This document shows, piece by piece, positions 16,572-24,061 of a DNA stretch of 64,000 nt. The notes beneath the pieces were generated by a model. The model was not told the origin of the DNA, did no database searches, and was given only the letters and a program-made list of their open reading frames with translations. Position 1 is the stretch's first letter. Every line of letters starts with the position of its first letter. Position numbers and translations under genes: made by a program. Source of the DNA: JBQTGK01 sp052400665 (GTDB lineage: Bacteria > Bacteroidota > Bacteroidia > Bacteroidales > Marinifilaceae). Where the stretch lies: assembly GCA_052400665.1 (NCBI GenBank), contig JBQTGK010000001.1. One strand, given 5' to 3'.

Positions 16572-17366
16572 TCATCCTCCAATACTTACCTTAAATCCTG
16601 CCTGTTCGAAAAGCTCTTTAGCCCAAACGGTATCTTCCTCTTTCATTGAAGGTATTTCAGGCATCCTATTTTCTTTATTAAAACGAGCATACTTATCTTT
16701 CCCTATTCGGTGATAAGGTAAAATATGAATTTCGGCCTGTGAAGTTAGATTTGTTAAAAATTCTATCATTTTCATGACATTGACTTTAGAATCATTAAAA
16801 CCTGGAATCATAGGAAAACGAATAATTAAATTTGTTTTCTGCTCGATTAGGTAACTTAAATTATCTAAAATTTGTTGGTTGGATACACCAGTTAATTGAC
16901 GGTGATCCTTATCATTCATTTGTTTTAAATCGAACAAAAAGAGATCTACATTTTCACTAATTCGCTGCAAATTTTCCTTGGGTGCAAAACCCGAAGTATC
17001 AACAACTGTATGAATATCCATTTGCTTGCATTCCTTTAGCATTACTTCTAAAAAATCCAGCTGTAACAATGGTTCTCCGCCAGAAAAAGTTACTCCTCCT
17101 TGCGACTGATCAAAAAACAATTGATCCTTTTCAATTTCTTTAACTAATTGATTCGTCGTATATTCTTTCCCAATTTTAACTCTAGTCGTCACCGATTTTT
17201 CAGCCAATCTATTCGTTTGATTGAATTCTTCGATTTTCGGAGAAAAACTTTCTGGATTGTGACACCACAAACAGCGCAAAGGACAACCTTTCAGGAATAT
17301 TGTTGTACGAATTCCCGGGCCATCATGTACAGCATATCGCTTGATATCAAATACGATACCATTCAT
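16572..17366 (-). CDS. hypE: Glycyl radical enzyme activating enzyme (radical SAM), HypD activase
   Basis: This 264-residue radical-SAM protein should install the glycyl radical on HypD. The cluster motif CPLRCLWC (Cys28, 32, 35) follows HDGPGIRTTIFLKG, and GGVTFSGGEPLLQ and VDTSGF are further family markers. The segment between the first cluster motif and GGVTFSGGEP (about residues 40-84) contains no cysteines. It therefore lacks the ferredoxin-like two-cluster insert present in most activases of dehydratase-type glycyl radical enzymes and looks like the compact pyruvate-formate-lyase activase form. It lies directly upstream of hypD in the same direction. Confidence 0.9.
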   Translation of the reverse strand: MNGIVFDIKRYAVHDGPGIRTTIFLKGCPLRCLWCHNPESFSPKIEEFNQTNRLAEKSVTTRVKIGKEYTTNQLVKEIEKDQLFFDQSQGGVTFSGGEPLLQLDFLEVMLKECKQMDIHTVVDTSGFAPKENLQRISENVDLFLFDLKQMNDKDHRQLTGVSNQQILDNLSYLIEQKTNLIIRFPMIPGFNDSKVNVMKMIEFLTNLTSQAEIHILPYHRIGKDKYARFNKENRMPEIPSMKEEDTVWAKELFEQAGFKVSIGG

Positions 17367-17390
17367 ATTATTTTGTCATTAATACATTAG

Positions 17391-17851
17391 ACAATAGAAT
17401 GCAACCAAATAAACTTGGACATTCGTTAAACTGTAAAAAATGTAGATAGTTCCCTCTTATTATGGGAATAGAAGTATTACTAGATCAACAAATCCAGCAT
17501 TCGAATAGGCCTTTGTAAGAGTGCCTGTGGAGTATGGAAAGAATTCTATTCATAAATTTATTCTCGCTTGCTGTAAATCTATGATTTTTTTTTAATCTAA
17601 CAAAGCATGATAATTTGCTAAGATATTGATTTAAACTGGTTCTAATTAAACACCTTATCTCCTAAGGGATATTCATTATACTAAGCATTATTTTCTATAG
17701 CTCTGTCTTATAGCTAGATGGGCTTCTACTTTTTGATTCATTCATAATTGTCACGAGTATTCATGATCTTACTTCGTTCGGTACATGGATAAAAGAGTAG
17801 ATAAAAAATCATTAACAAAGTACTCAATCACCCGTTATCAGTTTTATGACT
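17391..17851. other. Non-coding stretch upstream of hypE
   Basis: About 460 bp of AT-rich sequence separate hypE from the flavodoxin gene's terminator. I find no frame with coding character and no clear hairpin. It presumably holds the hypE-hypD promoter and may include degraded sequence. Confidence 0.4.
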
Positions 17852-17882
17852 AAAAAAAGAAGCTTCCCTTTCGAGGAAGCTC
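17852..17882 (-). terminator. Terminator after the flavodoxin gene
   Basis: On the minus strand AGCTTCC and GGAAGCT form the stem around TCGAAAG-like loop bases, followed by a run of T. It ends the E2-E1-flavodoxin transcription unit. Confidence 0.85.
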
Positions 17883-17908
17883 TTCAAACTATATTACAAT
17901 AAAGGATT

Positions 17909-18418
17909 TTATTTGAACTCTTTTTTTAATTGCTCAACCCAAGCTTCAATTCTTTCAGGCGATAATGCTGCCTGATTTTCAATATCAAGAGCTAGTCCTA
18001 AAAATTTGCCATCACGTAAAGCAACCGACTTTTCAAATTTATAACCTTCTGGAGATGTTAAACCAATTACTTTTGCACCTCTATCTTCCAGTGCAATTGC
18101 CAAAAGACCAATGGCATCTACAAAATTTTCAGGATATCCGACCTGATCACCCAAACCAAACAAAGCAACTGTTTTGCCTTTTAGTTTTAGATCTTCAATA
18201 GCAGGCATAAACTCGTCCCAGTAGTTTGGCAATTCTCCATCGAACCAAGTTGGCACACCTAGCACCATATTGTCGTAGGCCAGAAAGATATCTTCATCCA
18301 CTTCCTCAACATTTACACTTTCAACCTCTACGGAAGTACCAAAAGCTTTTTTTATCTTTTCAGCATTCTTAGCTGTTTTGTTTGTATTGAAACTATAAAA
18401 TAATCCTATTTTTTTCAT
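17909..18418 (-). CDS. fldA: Flavodoxin
   Basis: This is a 169-residue long-chain flavodoxin, a cytosolic FMN electron carrier. The FMN phosphate loop is in GLFYSFNTNKTAKNAEKI (about residues 4-21), and the flavin-stacking loops lie in VPTWFDGELPNYWDEF and GLGDQVGYPENFVDAIG. It starts 24 bp after the fused E1 gene in the same direction and ends at a terminator, so it is probably cotranscribed with the 2-oxoacid dehydrogenase genes. Why a flavodoxin is coupled to this complex is not evident; it may only share regulation. Confidence 0.93.
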   Translation of the reverse strand: MKKIGLFYSFNTNKTAKNAEKIKKAFGTSVEVESVNVEEVDEDIFLAYDNMVLGVPTWFDGELPNYWDEFMPAIEDLKLKGKTVALFGLGDQVGYPENFVDAIGLLAIALEDRGAKVIGLTSPEGYKFEKSVALRDGKFLGLALDIENQAALSPERIEAWVEQLKKEFK

Positions 18419-18442
18419 GTGTTATTTTTTAGAAGATGAGGT

Positions 18443-20536
18443 TTAATAATCGATTAGTTCTTTAGCTGCTGCATAAATTTTATCATTATTCGGTAGAACT
18501 GCTTTCTCCAAAATACGATTAAAACCAACAGGTGTAAATTCTGAACCTACGCGTTTTACAGGTGCATCTAATTTACTAAAAGCCAATTCGGTAATGGTAG
18601 CTGAAATTTCAGCTCCAAAGCCTGAAAACACTTTATCTTCATGCACAATCATCACTTTGTTTGTCTTACCTACAGATTTTACAATTGTGTCTGTATCCAT
18701 TGGTACCAGTGTGCGAAGATCAATAACCTCAATCTGTTTACCTGTATCTTCGGCTAATTTATCGGCAACCTCAACACACATGTGAGTTGTGTTACCATAA
18801 GTTACGATTGTTAGATCTGCACCTTCTCTTCTTACTCTTGCTTTTCCAAAAGGAACTTCGAAATCCTCTGGTACTGCAGCCGATGCTTTGGGATCATTAT
18901 ACAAAGCTTTTGGCTCCATAAAAACAGTCATTCCTTTCGAACGAATACTTGTACGTAACAAACCTGCTGCATCATCAGCATAAGAAGGATAAACAATACG
19001 AACACCAGGGAAAGTTGCCAAAGCACCTTCGATATTCTGAGAGTGATACAAACCACCACCAATGTATCCGCCAGAAGCTAAACGCACGGTAATATTTGGA
19101 GAATATTGACCCTTGGTTCTCCAGTATTCATGAGTCGTTTCTACAAACTGCTCCATAGCAGGCCAAAAATAATCTGCAAACTCTGCACCTTCAACAACAA
19201 TTCTAATTTTGTCATTGAAACGACTCATTCCATTTGCTGTTCCCATAATGTAGTCTTCGGCAATAGGAGCGTTAAATACTCTATCTTTACCGAACTCTTG
19301 TTGCATTCCTTTGGAAACATTAAAAATCCCACCTTTATCTTTATTGGCAATATCCTGTCCCCAAATAAATGTATCTGGATTATGACGGAATTCTGCTTTT
19401 AAAGTCTCATTTAATCCTTCGATTAATTTCTTATTGTTACCATCAAAATTGTGTAATCCTTCAGGATATTTTTCAGAAACATAAGGCTCTGGGATAACAA
19501 ATTCGTGAATTGATTCAGGTGTTGGATGGGGAGCCGCTAAACCCGCTTTGTGAGCCTTTTTAACTTCCAACTTTACTTCTGCTTCGATAGCTACCAACTC
19601 CTCTTCAGTAAAACGCTTGTAACGAACTAATAGTCTGCGAAACTTTGCCAATGGATCATATTCGGTTACGTAATTTAATTCTGCGTTATCGCGATACAAT
19701 TCATGCTTATCAGAATTAGAGTGCGATCCCATTCGAACGCAGTTTGCCTGAACAATTACAGGTGTTGAAGTTTCCAAAGCAATTTTCTTTGCTTCTGTCA
19801 TTGCATTCATAGAATCGAAAACATCTTTTCCATTGCAATGAATGATTTTTAAGTATTTCATTCCACGGAAGTTATCGGCAACTTTTCTATTAGCTGTCTG
19901 ATCTTTTTTAGGAACCGAAATTCCATATCCGTTATCCTGAAATACAAATACCACAGGAAGCTGCTCATTTGTAGCTCCGTTAATAGCCTCGTACACGTAT
20001 CCTTCCGACACGGATGATTCTCCCTGAGAACTAAAAACAACTCCTTTGTGATTGTATTTTTTTACTGCACGTCCTAAACCAACTGCATGAAGCGTATGGT
20101 TACCCGTACATGATGATACATTGTGAACATTCCATTCTGGTTTTGCAAAATGATTCGACATGTGTCTACCACCTCCTGCTACATCAGTATCTTTTGATAT
20201 TCCATTAAATATGATCTCTTCAGCTGTTAATCCTGCCGAAATGGAAGTAAGCATGTCTCTATAATATGGAAATAAATGATCTTTCGTACGATCAAAAACC
20301 TGCCCTATTGCAAGTTGAATTCCATCGTGACCTGCATAAGGAGCATGGTAAGACCAACCCATTGCCTGCTTAAGGTAATTGGGTGCTTTTTCATCTAATG
20401 CTCTTCCCAAAGTCATCATGTGAAACCACTTCGATAGCAATTCCTTTGACGTCTTTTTAATGCTAAATTTTTTACTTTCAGTCATCTTTTCAGTTTTGTT
20501 TGTTTTGTCTACGGATTTTATTTCAAGTGTTTCCAT
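18443..20536 (-). CDS. 2-oxoacid dehydrogenase E1, alpha-beta fusion (branched-chain type likely)
   Basis: A single 697-residue chain joins the E1 alpha and beta domains that are separate subunits elsewhere. The alpha part (about 30-350) has HAPYAGHDGIQLAIGQ, a ThDP region GESSVSEGYVYEAINGATNEQLPVVFVFQDNGYGIS, and SNHFAKPEWNV. The beta part (about 370-697) has IWGQDIANKDKGGIFNVSKG, EDYIMGTANGMS, GGYIGGGLYHSQ and VIDLRTLVPMDTDTIVKSV. It decarboxylates a 2-oxo acid and transfers the acyl group to E2, whose gene ends only 3 bp upstream. Fused E1 proteins of this kind in Bacteroidota are usually assigned to branched-chain 2-oxo acids, but pyruvate cannot be excluded. No E3 gene is adjacent. Confidence 0.88.
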   Translation of the reverse strand: METLEIKSVDKTNKTEKMTESKKFSIKKTSKELLSKWFHMMTLGRALDEKAPNYLKQAMGWSYHAPYAGHDGIQLAIGQVFDRTKDHLFPYYRDMLTSISAGLTAEEIIFNGISKDTDVAGGGRHMSNHFAKPEWNVHNVSSCTGNHTLHAVGLGRAVKKYNHKGVVFSSQGESSVSEGYVYEAINGATNEQLPVVFVFQDNGYGISVPKKDQTANRKVADNFRGMKYLKIIHCNGKDVFDSMNAMTEAKKIALETSTPVIVQANCVRMGSHSNSDKHELYRDNAELNYVTEYDPLAKFRRLLVRYKRFTEEELVAIEAEVKLEVKKAHKAGLAAPHPTPESIHEFVIPEPYVSEKYPEGLHNFDGNNKKLIEGLNETLKAEFRHNPDTFIWGQDIANKDKGGIFNVSKGMQQEFGKDRVFNAPIAEDYIMGTANGMSRFNDKIRIVVEGAEFADYFWPAMEQFVETTHEYWRTKGQYSPNITVRLASGGYIGGGLYHSQNIEGALATFPGVRIVYPSYADDAAGLLRTSIRSKGMTVFMEPKALYNDPKASAAVPEDFEVPFGKARVRREGADLTIVTYGNTTHMCVEVADKLAEDTGKQIEVIDLRTLVPMDTDTIVKSVGKTNKVMIVHEDKVFSGFGAEISATITELAFSKLDAPVKRVGSEFTPVGFNRILEKAVLPNNDKIYAAAKELIDY

Positions 20537-20539
20537 GAT

Positions 20540-21844
20540 TTAAAATGCTCGGTTACTATCAAAATCTTCCAAATAATCTGCAATTTTTCTTAAGAATGCT
20601 CCACCTAAAGCTCCATCGACAACTCTATGATCATAGGAAAGGGAAAGAAACATTTTCTGGCGAACAACAATTGCATCTCCAGCTGGAGTTTCAACTACTG
20701 CAGGTTTCTTTTCAATGGTACCTACCGCTAAAATTGCCACTTGTGGTTGATTGATAATTGGTGTTCCCATTACATTTTTAAAAGATCCGAAATTGGAAAT
20801 CGTAAATGTACCTCCCGAGATATCATCAGGACCCAATTTATTATTTCGTGCATCAGTTGCCAAACGATTCATATCACTTGCCAAACCAATTAAATTTTTC
20901 TGATCAGAATTCTTTATTACAGGAACAATTAAATTTCCACTTGGAAGAGCCACAGCAACACCAATATTGATGTTTTTTCGAAGAATAACATTGTACCCAT
21001 CAACAGAAGCATTTACTCCTGGAAATTCACGTAATGCCTTCGAAACGGCTTCGATAATAAGAGGCATAAAGGTAATTTTTGTTCCTTCTCGTTTCAGGAA
21101 AGCATCTTTTACTTTATTTCTCCAATTTACCATATCGGTAACATCGGCTTCGACCATTGCGGTTACGTGTGGAGACGTTTGTTTTGACATTACCATGTGA
21201 TCGGCAATAATTCTTCTCATGCGATCCATTTCCACAATTTGATCTTGTGCACCAATTGACATGGACACCTTTGGTTTTTCTGCAACAGGAGTTGGTGCTG
21301 GCTCAGAACTTACTGCTATTTCTTTAGCAGGTGCAGAAACTGTAGAAGCATTGCGCTGAGCAAGAAAGTTAAGAACATCTTGTTTCTGAACTCTTCCATC
21401 GATTCCATTTCCACTAATTGATTCTAATTCCTGAACGGAAATATTTTCACTAGCTGCAATACTTTTTACTAAAGGAGAATAAAAACGACCCGAAGTTGAC
21501 TGAATATCGGATGTGCTAACACTTTCTACCGATTCTTGAGTAGAACTTTCTGCAGCAAAATCATTTGTAGATTCTGCTATAGGTTCGTCAATATCATCAA
21601 CATCGCCCAAAGCTATTAATGCAACAACCTCGCCAACGGGAACAACATCACCTTCATTAAATCGAATTTCAATTACTTTTCCATCGACTGGGCAAGGGAT
21701 TTCAGAATCCACTTTATCAGTAGCAATTTCAAAAAGCATATCATCTTCTTCTACTTGATCATTCAACTTCACGAGCATTTTCGTGATAGTAGCCTCTTGT
21801 ACACTTTCACCTAATTTAGGCATTATGATTTCAAAGCTAGACAT
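20540..21844 (-). CDS. 2-oxoacid dehydrogenase E2 (dihydrolipoamide acyltransferase)
   Basis: The 434 residues have one N-terminal lipoyl domain with the lipoylated lysine in EIATDKVDSEIP (Lys44). A Ser/Glu/Ala-rich linker, a peripheral-subunit-binding domain (about 123-164, SPLVKSIAASENISVQELESISGNGIDGRV) and a second linker follow. The catalytic domain (about 205-434) contains the active-site SYDHRVVDGALGG. It forms the core of the complex and hands acyl groups to CoA. The E1 fusion gene follows immediately. The start at 21844 gives the expected MSSFEIIMPKLGESV lipoyl opening. Confidence 0.93.
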   Translation of the reverse strand: MSSFEIIMPKLGESVQEATITKMLVKLNDQVEEDDMLFEIATDKVDSEIPCPVDGKVIEIRFNEGDVVPVGEVVALIALGDVDDIDEPIAESTNDFAAESSTQESVESVSTSDIQSTSGRFYSPLVKSIAASENISVQELESISGNGIDGRVQKQDVLNFLAQRNASTVSAPAKEIAVSSEPAPTPVAEKPKVSMSIGAQDQIVEMDRMRRIIADHMVMSKQTSPHVTAMVEADVTDMVNWRNKVKDAFLKREGTKITFMPLIIEAVSKALREFPGVNASVDGYNVILRKNINIGVAVALPSGNLIVPVIKNSDQKNLIGLASDMNRLATDARNNKLGPDDISGGTFTISNFGSFKNVMGTPIINQPQVAILAVGTIEKKPAVVETPAGDAIVVRQKMFLSLSYDHRVVDGALGGAFLRKIADYLEDFDSNRAF

Positions 21845-21890
21845 ATATCTTATGGTTTAATATTTATACTCTTATCTAAATGTATCGATA

Positions 21891-21898
21891 CAAATATA
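21891..21898 (-). promoter_or_regulatory. Possible -7 element of the E2-E1-flavodoxin operon
   Basis: It reads TATATTTG on the minus strand, fitting TAnnTTTG, 47 nt before the E2 ATG. No clear -33 box is seen. Confidence 0.4.
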
Positions 21899-22068
21899 AA
21901 AAATTATTCTTATTTAGACTGATTTAAAACTAAATATTTTGTAATCTCTAGATTACAATTATTTAATTGTTGATTTTTTCTAATCTAGAATCATATTTCC
22001 TTTACAAAAAATGATCGTTTTTTAAATAATTCGAACTAATTTTGGAGCTGCTAATCCTACTTACTACT

Positions 22069-22452
22069 ATGAAAGAATTTAATTGTAATTATAATATCGG
22101 CGCAAGCCAGGAAGAAGTTTTTAATGCTTTTACCAATTCGTTCCAAATTGAGCTATGGACAGGCTATCCTGCAAAAATGGACGACAAAGTTGGCACAATA
22201 TTTTCTTTATGGGAAGGAGATATTACCGGATGTAATCTTGAAATTGTTAAAGATTATAAATTGGTACAAGAATGGTTCTTTGGTGAAACAGAACATCCTT
22301 CTATTGTAACTATTCTTCTTAAAAAATCAGGAAAAGATACTAGAATTGAATTAAATCATACTAACATTCCTGATGATGCTTATGAGGAAATTGTTGAAGG
22401 TTGGGAAGAGTATTACTTAGCATCGATAAAGAACTTTTTAGAGTTTTATTAG
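22069..22452 (+). CDS. SRPBCC/AHSA1-like START-domain protein
   Basis: I chose the ATG at 22069 (MKEFNCNYNIGASQEEVFNAF) over an upstream TTG at 22042 because the family begins at this point. The resulting 127 residues match the Bet-v1/AHSA1 fold: a first strand plus ASQEEVFNAFTNSFQIELWTGYPA, then GTIFSLWEGDITGCNLEIVKDYKLVQEWFFGE, and a long C-terminal helix (YEEIVEGWEEYYLASIKNFLEF). This is an uncharacterised hydrophobic-ligand-binding or chaperone-cofactor type protein. It is the only plus-strand gene nearby, divergent from the E2 operon and convergent with the S4 gene. Confidence 0.85.
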   Translation: MKEFNCNYNIGASQEEVFNAFTNSFQIELWTGYPAKMDDKVGTIFSLWEGDITGCNLEIVKDYKLVQEWFFGETEHPSIVTILLKKSGKDTRIELNHTNIPDDAYEEIVEGWEEYYLASIKNFLEFY

Positions 22453-22491
22453 ATCGATATTACTATAATAATATAATAGATTTTTATTACT

Positions 22492-22529
22492 AAAAAAGCG
22501 CAAATACAATAAAGTACTTGCGCTTTTTT
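22492..22529. terminator. Bidirectional terminator
   Basis: AAAAAAGCGCAA and TTGCGCTTTTTT form a perfect stem with flanking A and T runs. It sits between convergent genes and serves both. Confidence 0.9.
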
Positions 22530-22545
22530 AATTTTTCAGGATGAA

Positions 22546-22758
22546 TTATTCTACAATAATTATCTCATCGAAAATTTCTATTTTATCTCCAGGACGAATT
22601 TTAGCTCTTTTTCTGGTTTCAATTTCTCCATTTCGAATTACAATACCATCCTCGACAAAAATTTTCGCCTGCGCTCCGCTTTCACTAATATGAGTAGCTT
22701 TTATCAATTTAATCAACTCTATATATTCTGTTTCAATTTTAAACTTTATCATATCCAT
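22546..22758 (-). CDS. S4-domain RNA-binding protein (YbcJ/RlbA-like)
   Basis: The 70 residues form essentially one S4 fold: EYIELIKLIKATHISESGAQAKIFVEDGIVIRNGEIETRKRAKIRPGDKIEIF. The pattern GxAKxxIxxGxVxVNGxxExRxxxKIxxGD is well kept, with Glu or Asp for some glycines. Members bind structured RNA, for example in ribosome-related quality control or assembly, but the exact role of this small version is unknown. It lies 36 bp after the SpmA/SpmB fusion gene. Confidence 0.88.
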   Translation of the reverse strand: MDMIKFKIETEYIELIKLIKATHISESGAQAKIFVEDGIVIRNGEIETRKRAKIRPGDKIEIFDEIIIVE

Positions 22759-22794
22759 ATTTTTAAGGGGAGCAAAGGTAAGTCAAATCCTTAT

Positions 22795-24027
22795 TTAATG
22801 AAAGAAAAGATAAGCAATTGCTATGGCTGCAATTATTCCTGCAAAATCGGCAATTAAACCACAGGTAACAGCATATCTTGTATTTTTAATTCCTACTGAA
22901 CCAAAATAAACTGCAATAATATAAAAAGTGGTATCAGTAGCTCCTTGTAATGTCGATGATAATTTTCCTACAAAACTATCTGCTCCATGAGTCTGCATTG
23001 CATCCACCATCATTCCTCTGGCACCACTACCACTCAAAGGTTTCATCATCGCAGTAGGAAGTGCTTCCACAAAATCAGGATTTACACCTAAAGCCAAACA
23101 AATCCAACGTGCGCCATCTATCATCAGATCCATTGTTCCTGATGCTCTAAATACCCCAATGGCAACCAATATTGCCACTAAATACGGAATAATTTTAATT
23201 GCTATGGTAAAACCTTCTTTTGCACCATCTATAAAGCTTTCGTATACATTTACTTTTTTCCGAACTGCCAAAAGAATAAATGCGATTATAATAGAAAACA
23301 AAAACACATTACTTACTACTGTGGAAACTGCGGTTATTTGTTCCTTTTCTAAAGATGAGAAATAGGCAATAACAGCAATAATAAAAGCTGTTAATCCTCC
23401 CAAATAAGCAAGAACCACCTTATCCCAAAGTTTTATTTTCTGCATGATGGCAACACTTATTAATCCAGCAATGGTAGAAAAATAGGTAGCCAATAGTATA
23501 GGAATAAATATATCTGATGGATTTACAGCTCCCAATTGAGCACGATAAACCATAATAGAGATTGGAATAATTGTTAAGCCTGAGGTATTTAAAACCAAAA
23601 ACATAATTTGCGCGTTAGAGGCAACATCTTTTTGTGGGTTGACCTCTTGCATTTGATTCATAGCTTTTAAGCCTAAGGGCGTTGCTGCATTATCCAAACC
23701 AAGCATATTAGCTGCCAAATTCATCATGATTGAACCATGTGCATCGTGTCCTTTAGGGATTTCGGGAAATAGCTTGTTAAAAAAAGGCCCAATTAAACGA
23801 GAAAATACTTTAATAATTCCCCCTCTTTCGCCAATTTTCATAATTCCCAACCAAAGCGTTAATACTCCTGTTAATCCAAGAGAAATATCAAAACCTGTTT
23901 TGGCCATATCGAAAGTTGCGTTTACCATATCGGGAAATACTCCCATATCTCCCCAAAAAATCAGTTTAATTAAACCAACTACGAAGGCAACAACAAAAAA
24001 GAATATCCAAAGGTAATTTAATGCCAT
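22795..24027 (-). CDS. Fused SpmA/SpmB nucleoside-recognition (Gate) domain membrane protein
   Basis: The 410-residue integral membrane protein has two homologous Gate domains in one chain. The SpmA-like half (about 1-205) contains LTGVLTLWLGIMKIGERGG and NLAANMLGLDNAATPLGLKAM. The SpmB-like half (about 260-410) contains KIIPYLVAILVAIGVFRASG and a TTFYIIAVYFGSVG region. In Bacillus the separate SpmA and SpmB proteins affect spore core dehydration, but non-sporulating Bacteroidota carry the fusion, so its role here is not sporulation. Transport or lipid handling has been suggested for Gate proteins, without proof for this one. Confidence 0.88.
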   Translation of the reverse strand: MALNYLWIFFFVVAFVVGLIKLIFWGDMGVFPDMVNATFDMAKTGFDISLGLTGVLTLWLGIMKIGERGGIIKVFSRLIGPFFNKLFPEIPKGHDAHGSIMMNLAANMLGLDNAATPLGLKAMNQMQEVNPQKDVASNAQIMFLVLNTSGLTIIPISIMVYRAQLGAVNPSDIFIPILLATYFSTIAGLISVAIMQKIKLWDKVVLAYLGGLTAFIIAVIAYFSSLEKEQITAVSTVVSNVFLFSIIIAFILLAVRKKVNVYESFIDGAKEGFTIAIKIIPYLVAILVAIGVFRASGTMDLMIDGARWICLALGVNPDFVEALPTAMMKPLSGSGARGMMVDAMQTHGADSFVGKLSSTLQGATDTTFYIIAVYFGSVGIKNTRYAVTCGLIADFAGIIAAIAIAYLFFH

Positions 24028-24061
24028 AAAGTGTATTTTTAATAGAGAATGTGATGCAAAA

